Notes: a model not told the origin generated them from the letters alone. A DNA stretch of 64,000 nt from Diphasiastrum complanatum (GCA_029204225.1 CM055110.1:34171947-34235946), one strand, 5' to 3'. Shown: positions 46,621 through 56,764, counted from the stretch's first letter. Numbers and translations are program-made.

Positions 46621-47676
46621 CTTTGTGTATGTGAAATAATCTGATGTGTTAATATGAACAAAGTTCGTGTGTGCCTTCATCTTTCATGCATATGAGAGTT
46701 ATATTTCATGCATCATTGCTATGACATGGATGTCAACTTAGGTTGACCACGAAGTATGCTTGCCAAAGCCAGTATCCACTAAGTGAGTAACCTCCTTTAC
46801 TCCTCTAGGTCTTTGACGTAGGTTTAGGGTTTAAGATTAAGCAAAACCCTTAACCCCCAAATAAAAGTAAACAAAAGCTTGAGGCAAAATTAGGGCAAAG
46901 CGATAAGAAGTGTGATCTCCAAGGAAAGAAGGGATCGAGCGAGCAGGAGAGAGCGTGGATCGTTATTAAGGGCGAGAGAAGGCTGAGAAGAGCTGATCGT
47001 GACCTTGGAGCTGGAAGGAAAAGATCAGATTCAGAGGTACATTTTTAAGCCTTCAATGATTTTGGCTTATCATATTTCCATTTTTTTCTTTCAATGTAGC
47101 TTCAGGTGATGGGAGCTCGATCAGAACTAGAAATAAGCTCTAGCAGAAAAGCAATTTTTTCTTCTTGCTGGCTTGCTCATTGCCGAGCTAGCAGAATATT
47201 CTGTGCTAGCGTCGGATTACTTGCTGTGTAGCCCGAAGAGGGGATTAAGCTTTAGAACTCTTACCGCTTTCCCGGTTCTGATGCGTCGTTCTTTCTTTTG
47301 GTTTTCAGCCACCTTTGAGTTCCAGCAATGGCGACGGAGGTACGCTCACCCTGTAGCCTTATGTTCATGTCTACAGATCTTTCCACGCTTAAGATTTTCT
47401 ATGAACCTTTTCTACTTGTTGCTGCAACACCTATTATGGGAGTTGTGTGGGGAAATATTTGCTACGCCAATCCTTTCATTTTTCAATAAGCGTTTTCTGA
47501 ATTCTGTTTGGGATGCTAATGCTAATATTTCAAACATTTTCCATGATGTTATTGTTCCCATAAAGTAAGCTTTCCTCTTAGAGATTGTGAGTGTGGCTAA
47601 GCTATAAGATTACTTGTGACTCTGGTTTTGCTTTGCGACTATTGCCACCTGAATAAATCATGTTCGCCCATTACAA
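46621..47676 (+). pseudogene. Truncated duplicate of the ProRS promoter, 5'UTR and first coding exon
   Basis: Same order as 14,743-15,974: telo-box at 46,825-46,832, leader ending at donor 47,036|GTACAT, 5'UTR intron ending TTTTCAG, then CAATGGCGACGGAG with ATG at 47,328, MATE to 47,339 and a GTACGC donor. The first part of coding intron 1 follows and homology stops at CGCCCATTACAA (47,665-47,676). None of the other 12 coding exons is present. The block could still drive transcription; any product would be non-ProRS. The open frame 47,173-47,568 is chance. Confidence 0.88.
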
Positions 47677-48281
47677 TCTGAGCCTGAGAGCTGGGATCTG
47701 GCTGATGAGCTGACTGGTACATATCATGTCGTAGTAAGACCATCTCTCGTATCATAAGTGCAACACAACTGCACTTATGAGGGTCCTCCTGTATATGTAG
47801 TTGGTTAGCAACAACATGGAAATCAACCTGGCGTGAAGTAGTCTTGACATCGAAGTCATTAGTGAGTACTATATGCCCTCGCTTCACATGACTGACAATG
47901 TTTGTGGAGAGATCAATATAAGGAGAGCTGGTACTCTCAACAAAGGGCTTTGGAGGAAAGTAACAAGTCATGACAAAAAGATCTCTATCCAAACAATGAA
48001 GCCAATGATCGGGTGTAGGGACTCTCTATAGCGATTCTCAATGATACGAGGCCCCCCCCCCCCCAGCCCCCCGTTTTCCCCTTTCCCCGAAAACCTTTGC
48101 CACTCACCAATCTCGTCTTTGTCCTATATATTGAATCACATCTAAGATGGGTAGTCCTATCTCCTAGCTCCCATGTGTCTCCATGAATAGTAAAATAAAA
48201 TTTATAAGGTCTTAAGGGGGGTCCAAACCTCCTATTTATGGGAGCCTTTGGATGCACCATCAATTTAATGAATTTGGCCAT
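47640..48281 (-). pseudogene. LINE endonuclease-like remnant
   Basis: The minus-strand frame 47,992-47,639 reads LFVMTCYFPPKP, then SPYIDLSTNIVSHVKRGHIV and LTNDFDVKTTSRQVD. This follows the layout of the APE-type endonuclease of plant LINEs, where the last part is normally GDFNAR-T. An upstream frame (48,281-47,985) with WELGDRTTHL may be its N-terminal part, separated by a frameshift and a poly-C tract at 48,052-48,064. It could belong to the same family as the LINE remnant at 33-35 kb; that is inference. Confidence 0.55.
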
Positions 48282-48426
48282 GATCCATCCCTGTATATCA
48301 CATGTCTACCAATATTTTTGGCCTCTTGAAAGGCTTTATGCCTCTCGTCCACTTGTATGTAAGTGTGGTCATCGTCCATGAAGTTACGAGTACCCCTTAA
48401 TTTTAGCTCGTTGTCATAAGACCTCC

Positions 48427-48720
48427 CTACGACTTTTTGATGATACTAAGCAAATTAGTGGCATTGGCTTTCTTTGTTCGCCATGCTGAATCCATGCCCT
48501 CACATTGATCATTCAATTTAGTCTCAAGAAAGCGTGTTGCTTTCTCGAGAGCATTTTCTTGTTCCGCAATACTTCTTATCCTGATATTGAGAGTTTCTTG
48601 CACTCGAAGTCGCTCTTCCAAAATGGTAGCTGAGATAACAGAGGACATTAATGGACTTGGTGTTACGTCCATGTTCAGTTTAGAGGATTTGGAACAATCC
48701 TTGACGTGGATATCTGGCAC
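48427..48720 (-). CDS. Unrecognised frame with coiled-coil character
   Basis: Minus-strand open frame of 97 codons. The middle (TILEERLRVQETLNIRIRSI and AEQENALEKATRFLETKLND) is rich in Glu, Leu, Arg and looks helical. I do not recognise a family. It lies between a LINE remnant and an LTR-like repeat, so it is more likely part of a retroelement gag or chance than a host gene. Confidence 0.2.
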   Translation of the reverse strand: MPDIHVKDCSKSSKLNMDVTPSPLMSSVISATILEERLRVQETLNIRIRSIAEQENALEKATRFLETKLNDQCEGMDSAWRTKKANATNLLSIIKKS

Positions 48721-49060
48721 TCCAGTGTACGAGTTTATTAGTTATGCCTCGACTGGACTAGGCCAATGTAATTAATAACCTTGTGAGGGCCCAAGCACTC
48801 CTATTAGGACATGTGGAGTAGTGCATGGTGGTTGACATCTTTTATGCATGTTGAGGAGATCAAAAGCAACTATATATGGATTTAATGAAGGATCAGGGTT
48901 CTGGAAGGAATATTCCTAGGATCTAGGGGTCTATATATACCTACAGAAACTCGCCCCCCTCCACTTCTAGATTTCGGTTTCGAGTCGCCAGAAACCTCTC
49001 CTCTCTTGTATTCAGTCATCGTGGCTTGGGGGTGAAGTTGATTGAGGTTTGATCTTCAAC
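48716..49060 (+). repeat. Dispersed LTR-like repeat, copy 3
   Basis: Contains GTTTATTAGTTATGCCTCG, CCTTGTGAGGGCCCA, GGTCTATATATACC, AAACTCGCCC and CCTCTCTTGTATTCA, parallel to 30,440-30,660 and partly to 38,925-39,090. It directly precedes the gypsy fragment at 49,066. Confidence 0.7.
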
Positions 49061-49065
49061 AAAGT

Positions 49066-50482
49066 TACCAGCCGATTCGAATCGATTTGTGTAAGACCGA
49101 TAGGTACTTTGGTCGTATTTGGCTAGACGTCCTGGCAGGTACTTCTAGATCTAGTAGTGAACTTGGAATGCAGGATTCCAAGGCTTCTCCTCAGGACAAG
49201 ATATTAAGAGACTATTCCATTAGGAATGGGTTACTTTTTCGGAATGGAAAAGTTTGTGTGCCAGAAAATGATGATATTAGGGCCCAAATCTTGCATGAAT
49301 GTCATGACAACCCATGTGCAGGGCACCTTGGCTCAGAAAGACCAGTTGATCTAATAAAAAGGATCTTTTATTAGCCAAATCTAAAAGGTCAAGTGGAGGC
49401 ATATGTTCGGCGTTCGCAAGTGCGGGCAATGTCAGGTTAATAAAGATGAAAGACTTAAGGTAGCTGACTTGTTACTTCCTTTGGAAATTCCCGAAAGAAA
49501 GTGGAAAAGTATTTCAATGGATTTTGTGGTTGGGCTACATCGGACGGGGAAGCAAAATGATGCTATTTGGGTTATAGTTCACAGGTTAACTAAAATGGCA
49601 CAATTCATTCCAACCAAGCAAACTGCCAAAGCTTGGTTGTTTGGGTTGCCAAATGATATTGTATAGTGACGGGATTCTAAATTCATTGGCACATTTTGGC
49701 AAGCGGTCTTTGAGAAATTAGAAACCACATGAAGTCTAGGGTCTTCTGATCATCTTGAATCAGATGGTCAGAGAGAGAGGACAAACCAGTCTATGGAAGA
49801 CATGCTTCGTGCATATGTTTCCAGAAGAGAGTCGAATTGGGCCAATGATTGAATTTGCATATAATAGCGCAAAGCATTCAACGACGGGTTTTAGTCCATT
49901 TTCTCTGATGTTTGGTTTCTAGCCTAGAGCGCCAATCTCTGTTGGCCTCAAAAGCCTTAAGGTTAAAGCAATGGTTGATTTCCTGCATGATATGCAAAAC
50001 TTGTTGCTCTTGATAACGAAAAAACGGCTCAGGATAGAGTCCAATTTCACGCCAATCAAAAGCGACAACCTAGGGTCTATGAGGAAGGAGTTTGAGTATA
50101 TCTTAGAATCCCAAAGGACTCTAAGGTATTAAAGTCTGGAAAATGTCCTAAGCTATCACCTCATTATGTCGGGCCTTTCCGTATTGTAAGGAAACTCAAT
50201 CAGAATGCCTATCATCTAGACCTTCCTCAAGGTGTCAAGGTTCATCTAGTTTTTCACATTAGTCGGTTGAAGGAACGACTTGGTGGAAAGGATGACTTGA
50301 TTCTTCAAGAGGACCTAGTTCAACTTGAGGATCTGACATCCTTTGTACCTTCAGAATCACAGGCCATTGTTGATGTACGTCAATGTGGGCTCAAAAACTG
50401 GCAGGTAACTGAGTACTTGGTTTGTTGGAAAGGAAGCTTTGAAGATGAGGATACTTGGAAAAGGAGTGAGACCTTAGACTAG
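49066..50482 (+). pseudogene. Ty3/gypsy chromovirus-type integrase with chromodomain
   Basis: The start is the end of RNase H/linker. The integrase HHCC zinc finger reads ILHECHDNPCAGHLG...CGQCQVNK across a stop and frameshift (49,285-49,445). The integrase core shows [15 protein letters not shown] with the first catalytic Asp and DAIWVIVHRLTKMAQFIPT (49,500-49,620). A broken DSKFIGTFWQ and later segments lie out of frame. Near 50,150 SPHYVGPFRI-like sequence precedes a chromodomain-like end, LVCWKGSFEDEDTWKR (50,425-50,470). That tail is diagnostic of the chromovirus branch, where it guides integration to chromatin. Inactive. Confidence 0.85.
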
Positions 50483-50516
50483 AATTCCTAGATTTCCTTC
50501 CTTAGAAGAGGAGTCT

Positions 50517-50533
50517 TTTAAGGGGGGAGGGGA
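50517..50533 (+). promoter_or_regulatory. Polypurine tract of the chromovirus
   Basis: AAGGGGGGAGGGGA directly before an LTR start TGTTAGGGACCC at 50,534. Confidence 0.85.
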
Positions 50534-51001
50534 TGTTAGGGACCCAACTCCCTTGGGTGCCAAACATAACTTGAAACTGAATGATGACTGGGCCCGTTGA
50601 CTTGACCAGTGACTCGTGGACCTGCATGGTTGCCACGTGTCATGTTCGAGGATGTGTGCTAGGCTTGGAGACTCCTACTTTGGAGGTATACAAGGAGGAG
50701 GGGTCTCTTAATCCATTCATTCTATCTGCCCAGGAGGAGGTGGATGGAGAGCGCTTGTGCATAGCCAGGAGGAGTGGTAGCCTGAGGTAGGAGATGGCTG
50801 AAGGCCTTGGTAGTGGTATGGGACGCTGTCAGGGTTGGAGGTCCGATCTTGCTTGTTACATGTCACAGGCCATAGGGTGGACCCGGATTAGGTCCTACAG
50901 CATGGTGGATCGTGAGCGTTCGGTTTCCTTGATGACTGGCACTTGGCGGTTTAGGGTTTCGAGATTGTAACAAGTATCTTGCCTGGGGTCTCTCATTAAC
51001 A
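50534..51001 (+). repeat. 3' LTR of the chromovirus
   Basis: Begins TGTTAGGGACCC. A matching TAACA end occurs at 50,968-50,972 or 50,997-51,001; I cannot choose between them without the partner LTR. Includes a G-box GCCACGTGTC near 50,633. The sequence does not resemble the LTR-like repeat at 48,716, so the 5' LTR of this element is missing. Confidence 0.65.
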
Positions 51002-51914
51002 CATGTCAACTTTGTATCTTATGAATTAATACTAGATTACGATTCACACGTGTCTTTGTATCTCATTTACCTACCCTTAGCTCTCATCTATACTAACTAT
51101 AAGAGACTGAAGTTGTAAAGGCTCATCGAGGACTAATTTGACATGTTACCTACTACCTACTGAATAGGATACAGTTTGCCACAGTCTAGAAATCAGACTC
51201 AATACCCATTGCCCAAGTTCCAAGTTCCAACTATATGGCATATTCCAAAATCCATGCCCTCAAGTTTGGGAGTCTGCACTATGCAGCCAGTGTAACAATC
51301 CATCCACAGTCCACTAGACGCTGCAGCCAGTGTATCAATCCATCCACAGTCCACTAGACGCTAACTGTGGCATTCTTTACCAATGACCATTAAGGTGCCA
51401 TAATGTTTAGAGAGAATATGTTCCTCCACCAAAAATGCTAGGGTTGTTATGTAGCCTTGGCTACCAAAATCAGGAAGATTGGGAACAAATAACTCATCAA
51501 TATATCATCTAGCATGGATAAGATTGGGTGGTTGACAAGCGTAGTAGTGGGTTGAAACCCTTATGTACCTGGCCCTTGCCAAACAGCTTAGGAGGGAATC
51601 ATTTGCCGCTGGGTTTCTGAGTTACGTTTGCATTTTGAAGACTTGGATTTATGGAGTTACTCAACACTTCCTTTGAGGAGCACTCTTATTTGGAGGTTGA
51701 TACTCCACCAATTAGAGCATTGTAGCAAGAGCCATTTCACACATGAATCATGTATAATGTAGATTGTTGTGACAAACTTTTCCTAATTGTAATTGCCTCA
51801 CTTCTTGCTTTGAAAGTCTCTTTTGTAAAAGGGTAAGAAGTGGAGGCCCTTTGTGAATCTTTAATAACCTGAGGCAACAGTATTTGCAACCTGAACTACT
51901 TAATGTGTTGTTAG
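51002..51914. other. Region upstream of NUP54-like gene
   Basis: No start-codon exon could be identified. Contains two 40-bp direct repeats at 51,283-51,362 (GCAGCCAGTGT.ACAATCC start). The first coding exon of the nucleoporin should lie here or beyond the LTR. Confidence 0.4.
51283..51362. repeat. 40-bp tandem duplication
   Basis: Two units with one or two differences, starting GCAGCCAGTGTAACAATCC (51,283) and GCAGCCAGTGTATCAATCC (51,323), both ending CACTAGACGCT. Confidence 0.95.
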
Positions 51915-54900
51915 TTTGGAGCGAGCTCTGGGGGCGGTTTGTTTGGCTCCACTCCTGCTTTCGGGGGTAGCTTGTTTGGCTCAACTCCTGCATTTGGTGC
52001 TAGCAGCAGCGGGGGTCTTTTTGGAAGTACAACTCCTGCTTTTGGAGCTGCAGGTAAGCTAGTCTTCAAAGATTTCTTTGGACATGGATATCCGGTTGAG
52101 TGTAACTGCTCAAAGATTAGGCGCAGTAGTTCCACGTTCAATGCTTGTGATCATGTTTTATGGTTTTCACTCTCTTATTGCAGATTTTTGTGATCGATAA
52201 TAATACAAATGTTAATGATGTAGCCTATTTATTTGCACAATGATGCACTGAAACTAGTTACTCAACTTTTGAGTTTGAATGCAGTGTCACTAGTCTGTGG
52301 TTGTAGTTGATACTCAATTGATTGGCATCTGTTATTTCACTCTTAACAGGATCAACACCATCTCTATTCGGTGCTTCAACTCCTCAATCAGGTGCCGGTT
52401 TGTTTGGAAGCACTCAAGGGTCTTTTGGTCAGCCGTTTGCATCTCCTGCATTTGGACAGACACAGGCTTCACTTTTTGGACAGACGCAACAACAACCTTT
52501 CCTTTTTGGCCAATCTTCACCATCTTTGTTTGGTCAGCCTCAGACTCCTGCATTTGGTCAGATGCAGCCACAACCATCCATGTTTGGTGCAAGTCAACCA
52601 TCCTTGTTTGGTGCAAGTCAACCATCTTTGTTTGGGGCAAGTCAGCCGTCTTTGTTTGGAGCAAGTCAACCATCTTTGTTTGGGGCAAGTCAGCCGTCTT
52701 TGTTTGGAGCAAGTCAACCATCTTTGCTTGGGCAAAGCCAGCCTTCACCCTTTGTCTTTAACCAGCCTCAACAAGGAGCGTTTGGCTCTCTGCAGCAACC
52801 CATGTTCAACAGTGGCCAGCTAACAACACAAATGGCTCCAGTTGCGCCTTTGGCAATACCACTTCCAGATCGAGAAATCCAAGTATACACAACACGCCTT
52901 TGCAAGAACATGCATAATTTTCTTTGCATAATCATTGGCTAGAAATAGGCTATTAAAATTTCAGCATGGGTTTACGTCTATTCAAACATGTTCTTTTGTG
53001 CAGGCAATAATCGATGCTTATAAAGATGATCCAGGCAATCCTCGATACGCTTTTAAGGTTGGTTTCTAATGTTCTAAACTTGATCCTTTCCTTCATTTTA
53101 ACTGGAAAGACAATCTTCTAATTTATTTCTTTTTTGCAGCATTTATTGCTCAGCATCACCGATCAAGCTGCTCGCGTGAAACCGATAAATGTATCTGATG
53201 TAAGGCCTCTGTCCAGATTTAAATGACTTGAGAAAAAGAAAGTTAACAGCATGCCAGTGACCTCGCTGACATGTAGGTGCTTTGGTTAGATCATGTGGGC
53301 TGAAGCTATGAACAAGCTGGAAGGCATGGATAGCGTAGATAGGGAACGACTTTGGCCTGAGCTCATGCATGGTTTCAAAGACCTTTCTAGACGACTGAAG
53401 GTAAACCTTGTGCTGTGCTCAATCTCATTTGGGCATTTCATGGGAGAGGGAAGAAGGGTTTACCTTTGCATAAGCAGAATCTTGTGTTGGTTCATTTTGT
53501 GCAGACGTTTTTCTTGAATCTCACTTGCAACTAAGGTTCTCACATGGCCAGCTGACTTTTGCAGCAAATAACAGATTGTTATGGTCTTTACAATATCATT
53601 GAGAAGATTATATAAGCTTTTGATATTTTCTCTGTATGAATTTATTTCTGGCTTTATGGTTCTATTTAGCTCTTTTTTTGCTCAAAAAGGATCAAAGCTG
53701 AATTTTCAGCAGTTTGTGGTTTATTTTCTTTTTAAAAAGCATGAGTTTCATACATGCTTTTAATTTCTAAATTTTGCAAACATTGAAATTTAGATCTCCT
53801 CGAAGCTGGCGTATGTGGAATATTCTTTTTGTTTAATGTAGATCTATGCGTCCAAGCCGGTTTGTGCGCCCATACTCTGCTTTAGGTATAATTTTGTTGG
53901 AGGCCGAAGTGATGGGAGGGGCTTCAATTCATTGGCTTTGATCTGTAAAACTATTTTTTATCATGGCTGTATCTGCTTTTTCAGCTCTGGAAAAGCGATA
54001 TAAATTCAGCATATTGCTTGTGGTATGGAGATACAGAAGCTACCACATAGTTGGGTGCTTATGATGTGAGTAGGCATGTTGTTGAATGTAGTCTGTGCTA
54101 TGCATGATGGTGTTGATGGCTAAGATTTTGTGGCCGATTTCATAAAGTTAAAGATTGCATGTTTTTTTGTTGTTTTCAGGTTGTACCTGATTTCACTCAC
54201 TGCATCTTTTCTGCCTTTCATGCCATTCACACATGCGATTTTGTGATGCCATCGGACCTTAGTTGCCCGTTCCGGAACAGAATGCGTTCCAGAACGTGTT
54301 CCGATCCACCAAAAAAATAATTAAAAAAAAAACGTACTTTTTTAACAAAGAAAACCAGCGATACTGAGAGGAGATCCGATTGGTTGATAACCATCCAGAA
54401 ATGCTCGATGACTGCACACGATGCCATCACCTGACGTGGTTTTCAGGATGACAACCATCGAGGGATAGATATGTGCGATTGAGACAACCATACTGTAGAC
54501 AACCATCCAGACATGCGCGATTGAGACAACCATCCAGTTCCGTGCTGTGTTTTCTTTGTTGTAGAACATCAATTTATTGACACTTATTGCTACTTTCAGA
54601 TGTTCTTTCAGATGTGCAACAAGCACCCAGCGGCAATTTTGCTACTTGCTGCCTCTTTCTTTATATTTAAAAAAAAATGTTCCGACCCAATACGTTTTGG
54701 AACGTACAGTACGTTACAACCCAAAGGGTTGGAGCGGGTTTCTAAGTGCTATCCATTGCTGTTTAGGCTGAGGTTCAAAGAATGTGCCCATTACCCAGTA
54801 GCGGGAAATGGGCACATTCTTTGATGAGCTGAAATAGGAATATGTGTGGATTCTCCATGTATTGAGAAAAATAAGAAATTGCCTGTTTGATAGCTACGAA

Positions 54901-55639
54901 TTATTTGTTCTGTGAATGCCCTCAAAATCTTCCAGCTGGACTCAAGCATGAAGCATACCAAAAGAGTTTATTGTGAACATTAAGTTGTGGTTATTCTTGA
55001 TACCAGAACTGTAAGCAGTGACACATGTTACTCATTAGAAGTTTTGACCTTTAAGTTTGATATAGCTTATACCAAAATTCAAATGGCTTGACAAATTTTG
55101 GAATCAGCTGAGGTTTTATCTTTGTATAAGGATATGCCAGTAATTTTCATTGTTTGGATGTGAATGGGCCAAGGCAGCTGCAAGATGAGGCACTAGCATC
55201 TGATGTACAAAGACTACAAGTCACTGAAGGGAATGTAAAACTGGTATGCCATTGAATGAAGCTGAGATTAGGATGCAATCTAATATGAAGACATGATAAT
55301 GTCTGTATGGTTTTTGGAAGATGTCGTCTAGCTGAGTCAGTGATTAGTTTTAGAAATAGAGAATTAAAAACTATATTGATTCACCTTTCGTCAAATTTTG
55401 ATCTGTTTTCAGAAGCTATCATTTGGTTTCAATATTTGCTTAACATATAAATGCCTCTTGGATGGATCAAAACAGCTTCAGAGGCATTTTCAAGTAGACA
55501 CAATTCCATGGATCGAACGTTTGAAGCAAAAGGAACGAGAGTTGCAAAGAAGATTGTTGAGGGTGAGTGCATTGGTTTTCATTTTTGTCTTAATTTTTGG
55601 CTGGAGTGTGCAGTTTCTGAATTGGAGGCATTCTTCTAA

Positions 55640-55718
<79 letters not shown>

Positions 55719-56246
55719 CTGATGTTGAGCTTCCTCGAGGCAGGTTATGAGGATAGTTGAAGCATTAGAAGGCAAAGGCTTACATATTCCTTTAACAAAA
55801 GGGGAAGCTCATCTTGCAGAACGTTTACTAGCTCTGGCAAAACAAGTGGGTGATTCCGTTCCTTGATATTCTTTGTTTAATCTTTCGTGCTAAGCTTAAA
55901 CTCAGTTGACTAAATTATTTCTATGAGGAAACGAAGATTATCATTGCTGCTTTTCAGTTCTCTGTGTTTATTATAAGTAGAACGATGTGATTCAAGTGCC
56001 TCCTGTAAGCCATGTTGGATTTATGGTTTCTCCGACATTTTAATCTTACGGCTAGATTGCTGTACCTGACAGTTGCAACCAGGACGGGCAGATCTTCAAC
56101 AGAGAGTTGATTCTCTTTTATCTTTATCTCGAATTCAAGCTAATGCTGGAGGGTCCTCACTGCTGCTAGGAGCTCAGAATATTGATGAACAAAGTTTGGC
56201 AGATATTCAAGAGGTCCTCTCTGAATCTATCTACCAACAGATGTAG
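51915..56246 (+). CDS. NUP54: NUP54-like FG nucleoporin (partial at both ends)
   Basis: Component of the central channel of the nuclear pore (NUP62-NUP58-NUP54 complex). Visible coding exons: 51,915-52,053; 52,350-52,882; 53,004-53,057; 53,140-53,199; 53,290-53,400; 55,178-55,243; 55,476-55,562; 55,744-55,845; 56,073-56,213 or on to the stop at 56,246. They join in phase to about 430-441 residues. The N-terminal half is an FG domain (FGSTPAFG, then GASQPSLF repeated six times). The hallmark TTQMAPVAPLAIPLPDREIQ follows, then the helical part: AIIDAYKDDPGNPRYAF, IMWAEAMNKLEGMDS, LQRHFQVDTIPWIERLKQKE, VMRIVEALEGKG and NIDEQSLADIQE. This order matches plant NUP54. The first exon with the ATG and, if splicing occurs at 56,213, the last exon (about 35 residues in relatives) were not found. 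Read-through instead gives VLSESIYQQM and a stop. Confidence 0.88.
52583..52726 (+). repeat. 24-bp coding minisatellite in NUP54 FG domain
   Basis: Six units of 24 bp, each encoding FGASQPSL, followed by the degenerate LGQSQPSP. Alternating GTGCAAGTCAACC, GGGCAAGTCAGCC and GAGCAAGTCAACC variants show a 48-bp higher-order period, so the array grew by unequal exchange. Confidence 0.92.
54065..54170 (+). repeat. Intronic interspersed repeat, copy 4 (NUP54)
   Basis: In intron 53,401-55,177. Contains GAGTAGGCATGTTG, GCTATGCATGATGG, GTTGATGGCTAAGATTTTG and AAGTTAAAGATTGCATG, the same order as the three copies in ProRS introns. Confidence 0.65.
54240..54770. repeat. Element with GTTCCG-rich ends in NUP54 intron
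   Basis: Left end (54,258-54,345) has CGTTCCGGAACAGAATGCG, ACGTGTTCCGATCC and an A-rich run. The right end (54,665-54,755) has an A run, TGTTCCGACCC, GGAACGTACAGTACG and AAGGGTTGGAGCGGGTTTC. The right end is an inverted copy of 26,880-26,975. The middle holds three ACAACCATCCAG-type repeats (54,385-54,535). Possibly a small non-autonomous DNA element; exact termini not settled. Confidence 0.55.
54776..54823. repeat. Perfect 17-bp hairpin
   Basis: CAAAGAATGTGCCCATT (54,776-54,792), 14-nt loop, AATGGGCACATTCTTTG (54,807-54,823). Lies just after the right end of the repeat above, in the same intron. Confidence 0.95.
55641..55716. repeat. (GT)n(GA)n compound microsatellite in NUP54 intron
   Basis: GT run followed by about 30 GA units. 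The tract ends at 55,716, exactly 27 nt before the exon that starts at 55,744. Confidence 0.95.
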
Positions 56247-56567
56247 CTCATTAAGCACAACAGGATTTGCAGATATGTCATAATATTACCTTGCAACCAT
56301 GTTTTCATATATATGACTAGATATAGGCTTGTCCTCCTTTTTCATGGGTTTCAAGGTTCTCCACAAAGATTTTCTCTCTTTCTACTTTTTCCGTGGTTAA
56401 ATCTGCAGATGTTTTTTCAAGAATGAGTTGGTGTGGCACATAGTTGCAGCGAATCCCGATTCGATGGGATCGCGTTTCGCGAATCGTGTTAAAAAAAAAC
56501 AGACTATATTATTTTTTGGGCCTCCTCCTCGCAGCCAGAAAGGCGCCAGCCGTGGAGGCAAATTTTT

Positions 56568-56572
<5 letters not shown>

Positions 56573-56629
<57 letters not shown>
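56573..56629. repeat. (GA)n microsatellite within the DNA element
   Basis: About 28 AG units. Open frames of Arg-Glu repeats here are translations of the run. Confidence 0.95.
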
Positions 56630-56632
<3 letters not shown>

Positions 56633-56717
56633 GTTGAAAAACGATTCTACATTGTTGAAAAATGTTTCAGTAAGGTTCAGCATGATTCAGCATGGTTTTT
56701 GTTCAGTGTGTTGTGAT

Positions 56718-56720
<3 letters not shown>

Positions 56721-56764
<44 letters not shown>
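56721..56764. repeat. (GA)n microsatellite, second within the DNA element
   Basis: About 22 AG units after TGTTGTGATCTG. Confidence 0.95.

Noticed and set aside
47173-47568. 131-codon frame in the duplicated ProRS block
   Set aside because: Overlaps the non-coding leader, 5'UTR intron and first intron of the duplicate and is out of frame with MATE. The counterpart frame at 15,476-15,724 is likewise in non-coding sequence.
48052-48064. Poly-C tract as a functional element
   Set aside because: A 13-bp homopolymer beside a LINE remnant; most likely slippage or an assembly-sensitive run.
52332-52748. 138-codon open frame antisense to the NUP54 FG exon
   Set aside because: It mirrors the 24-bp coding repeat (repeated MVDLLQTKTADLPQTK-like units), which keeps all frames open; no independent signal.
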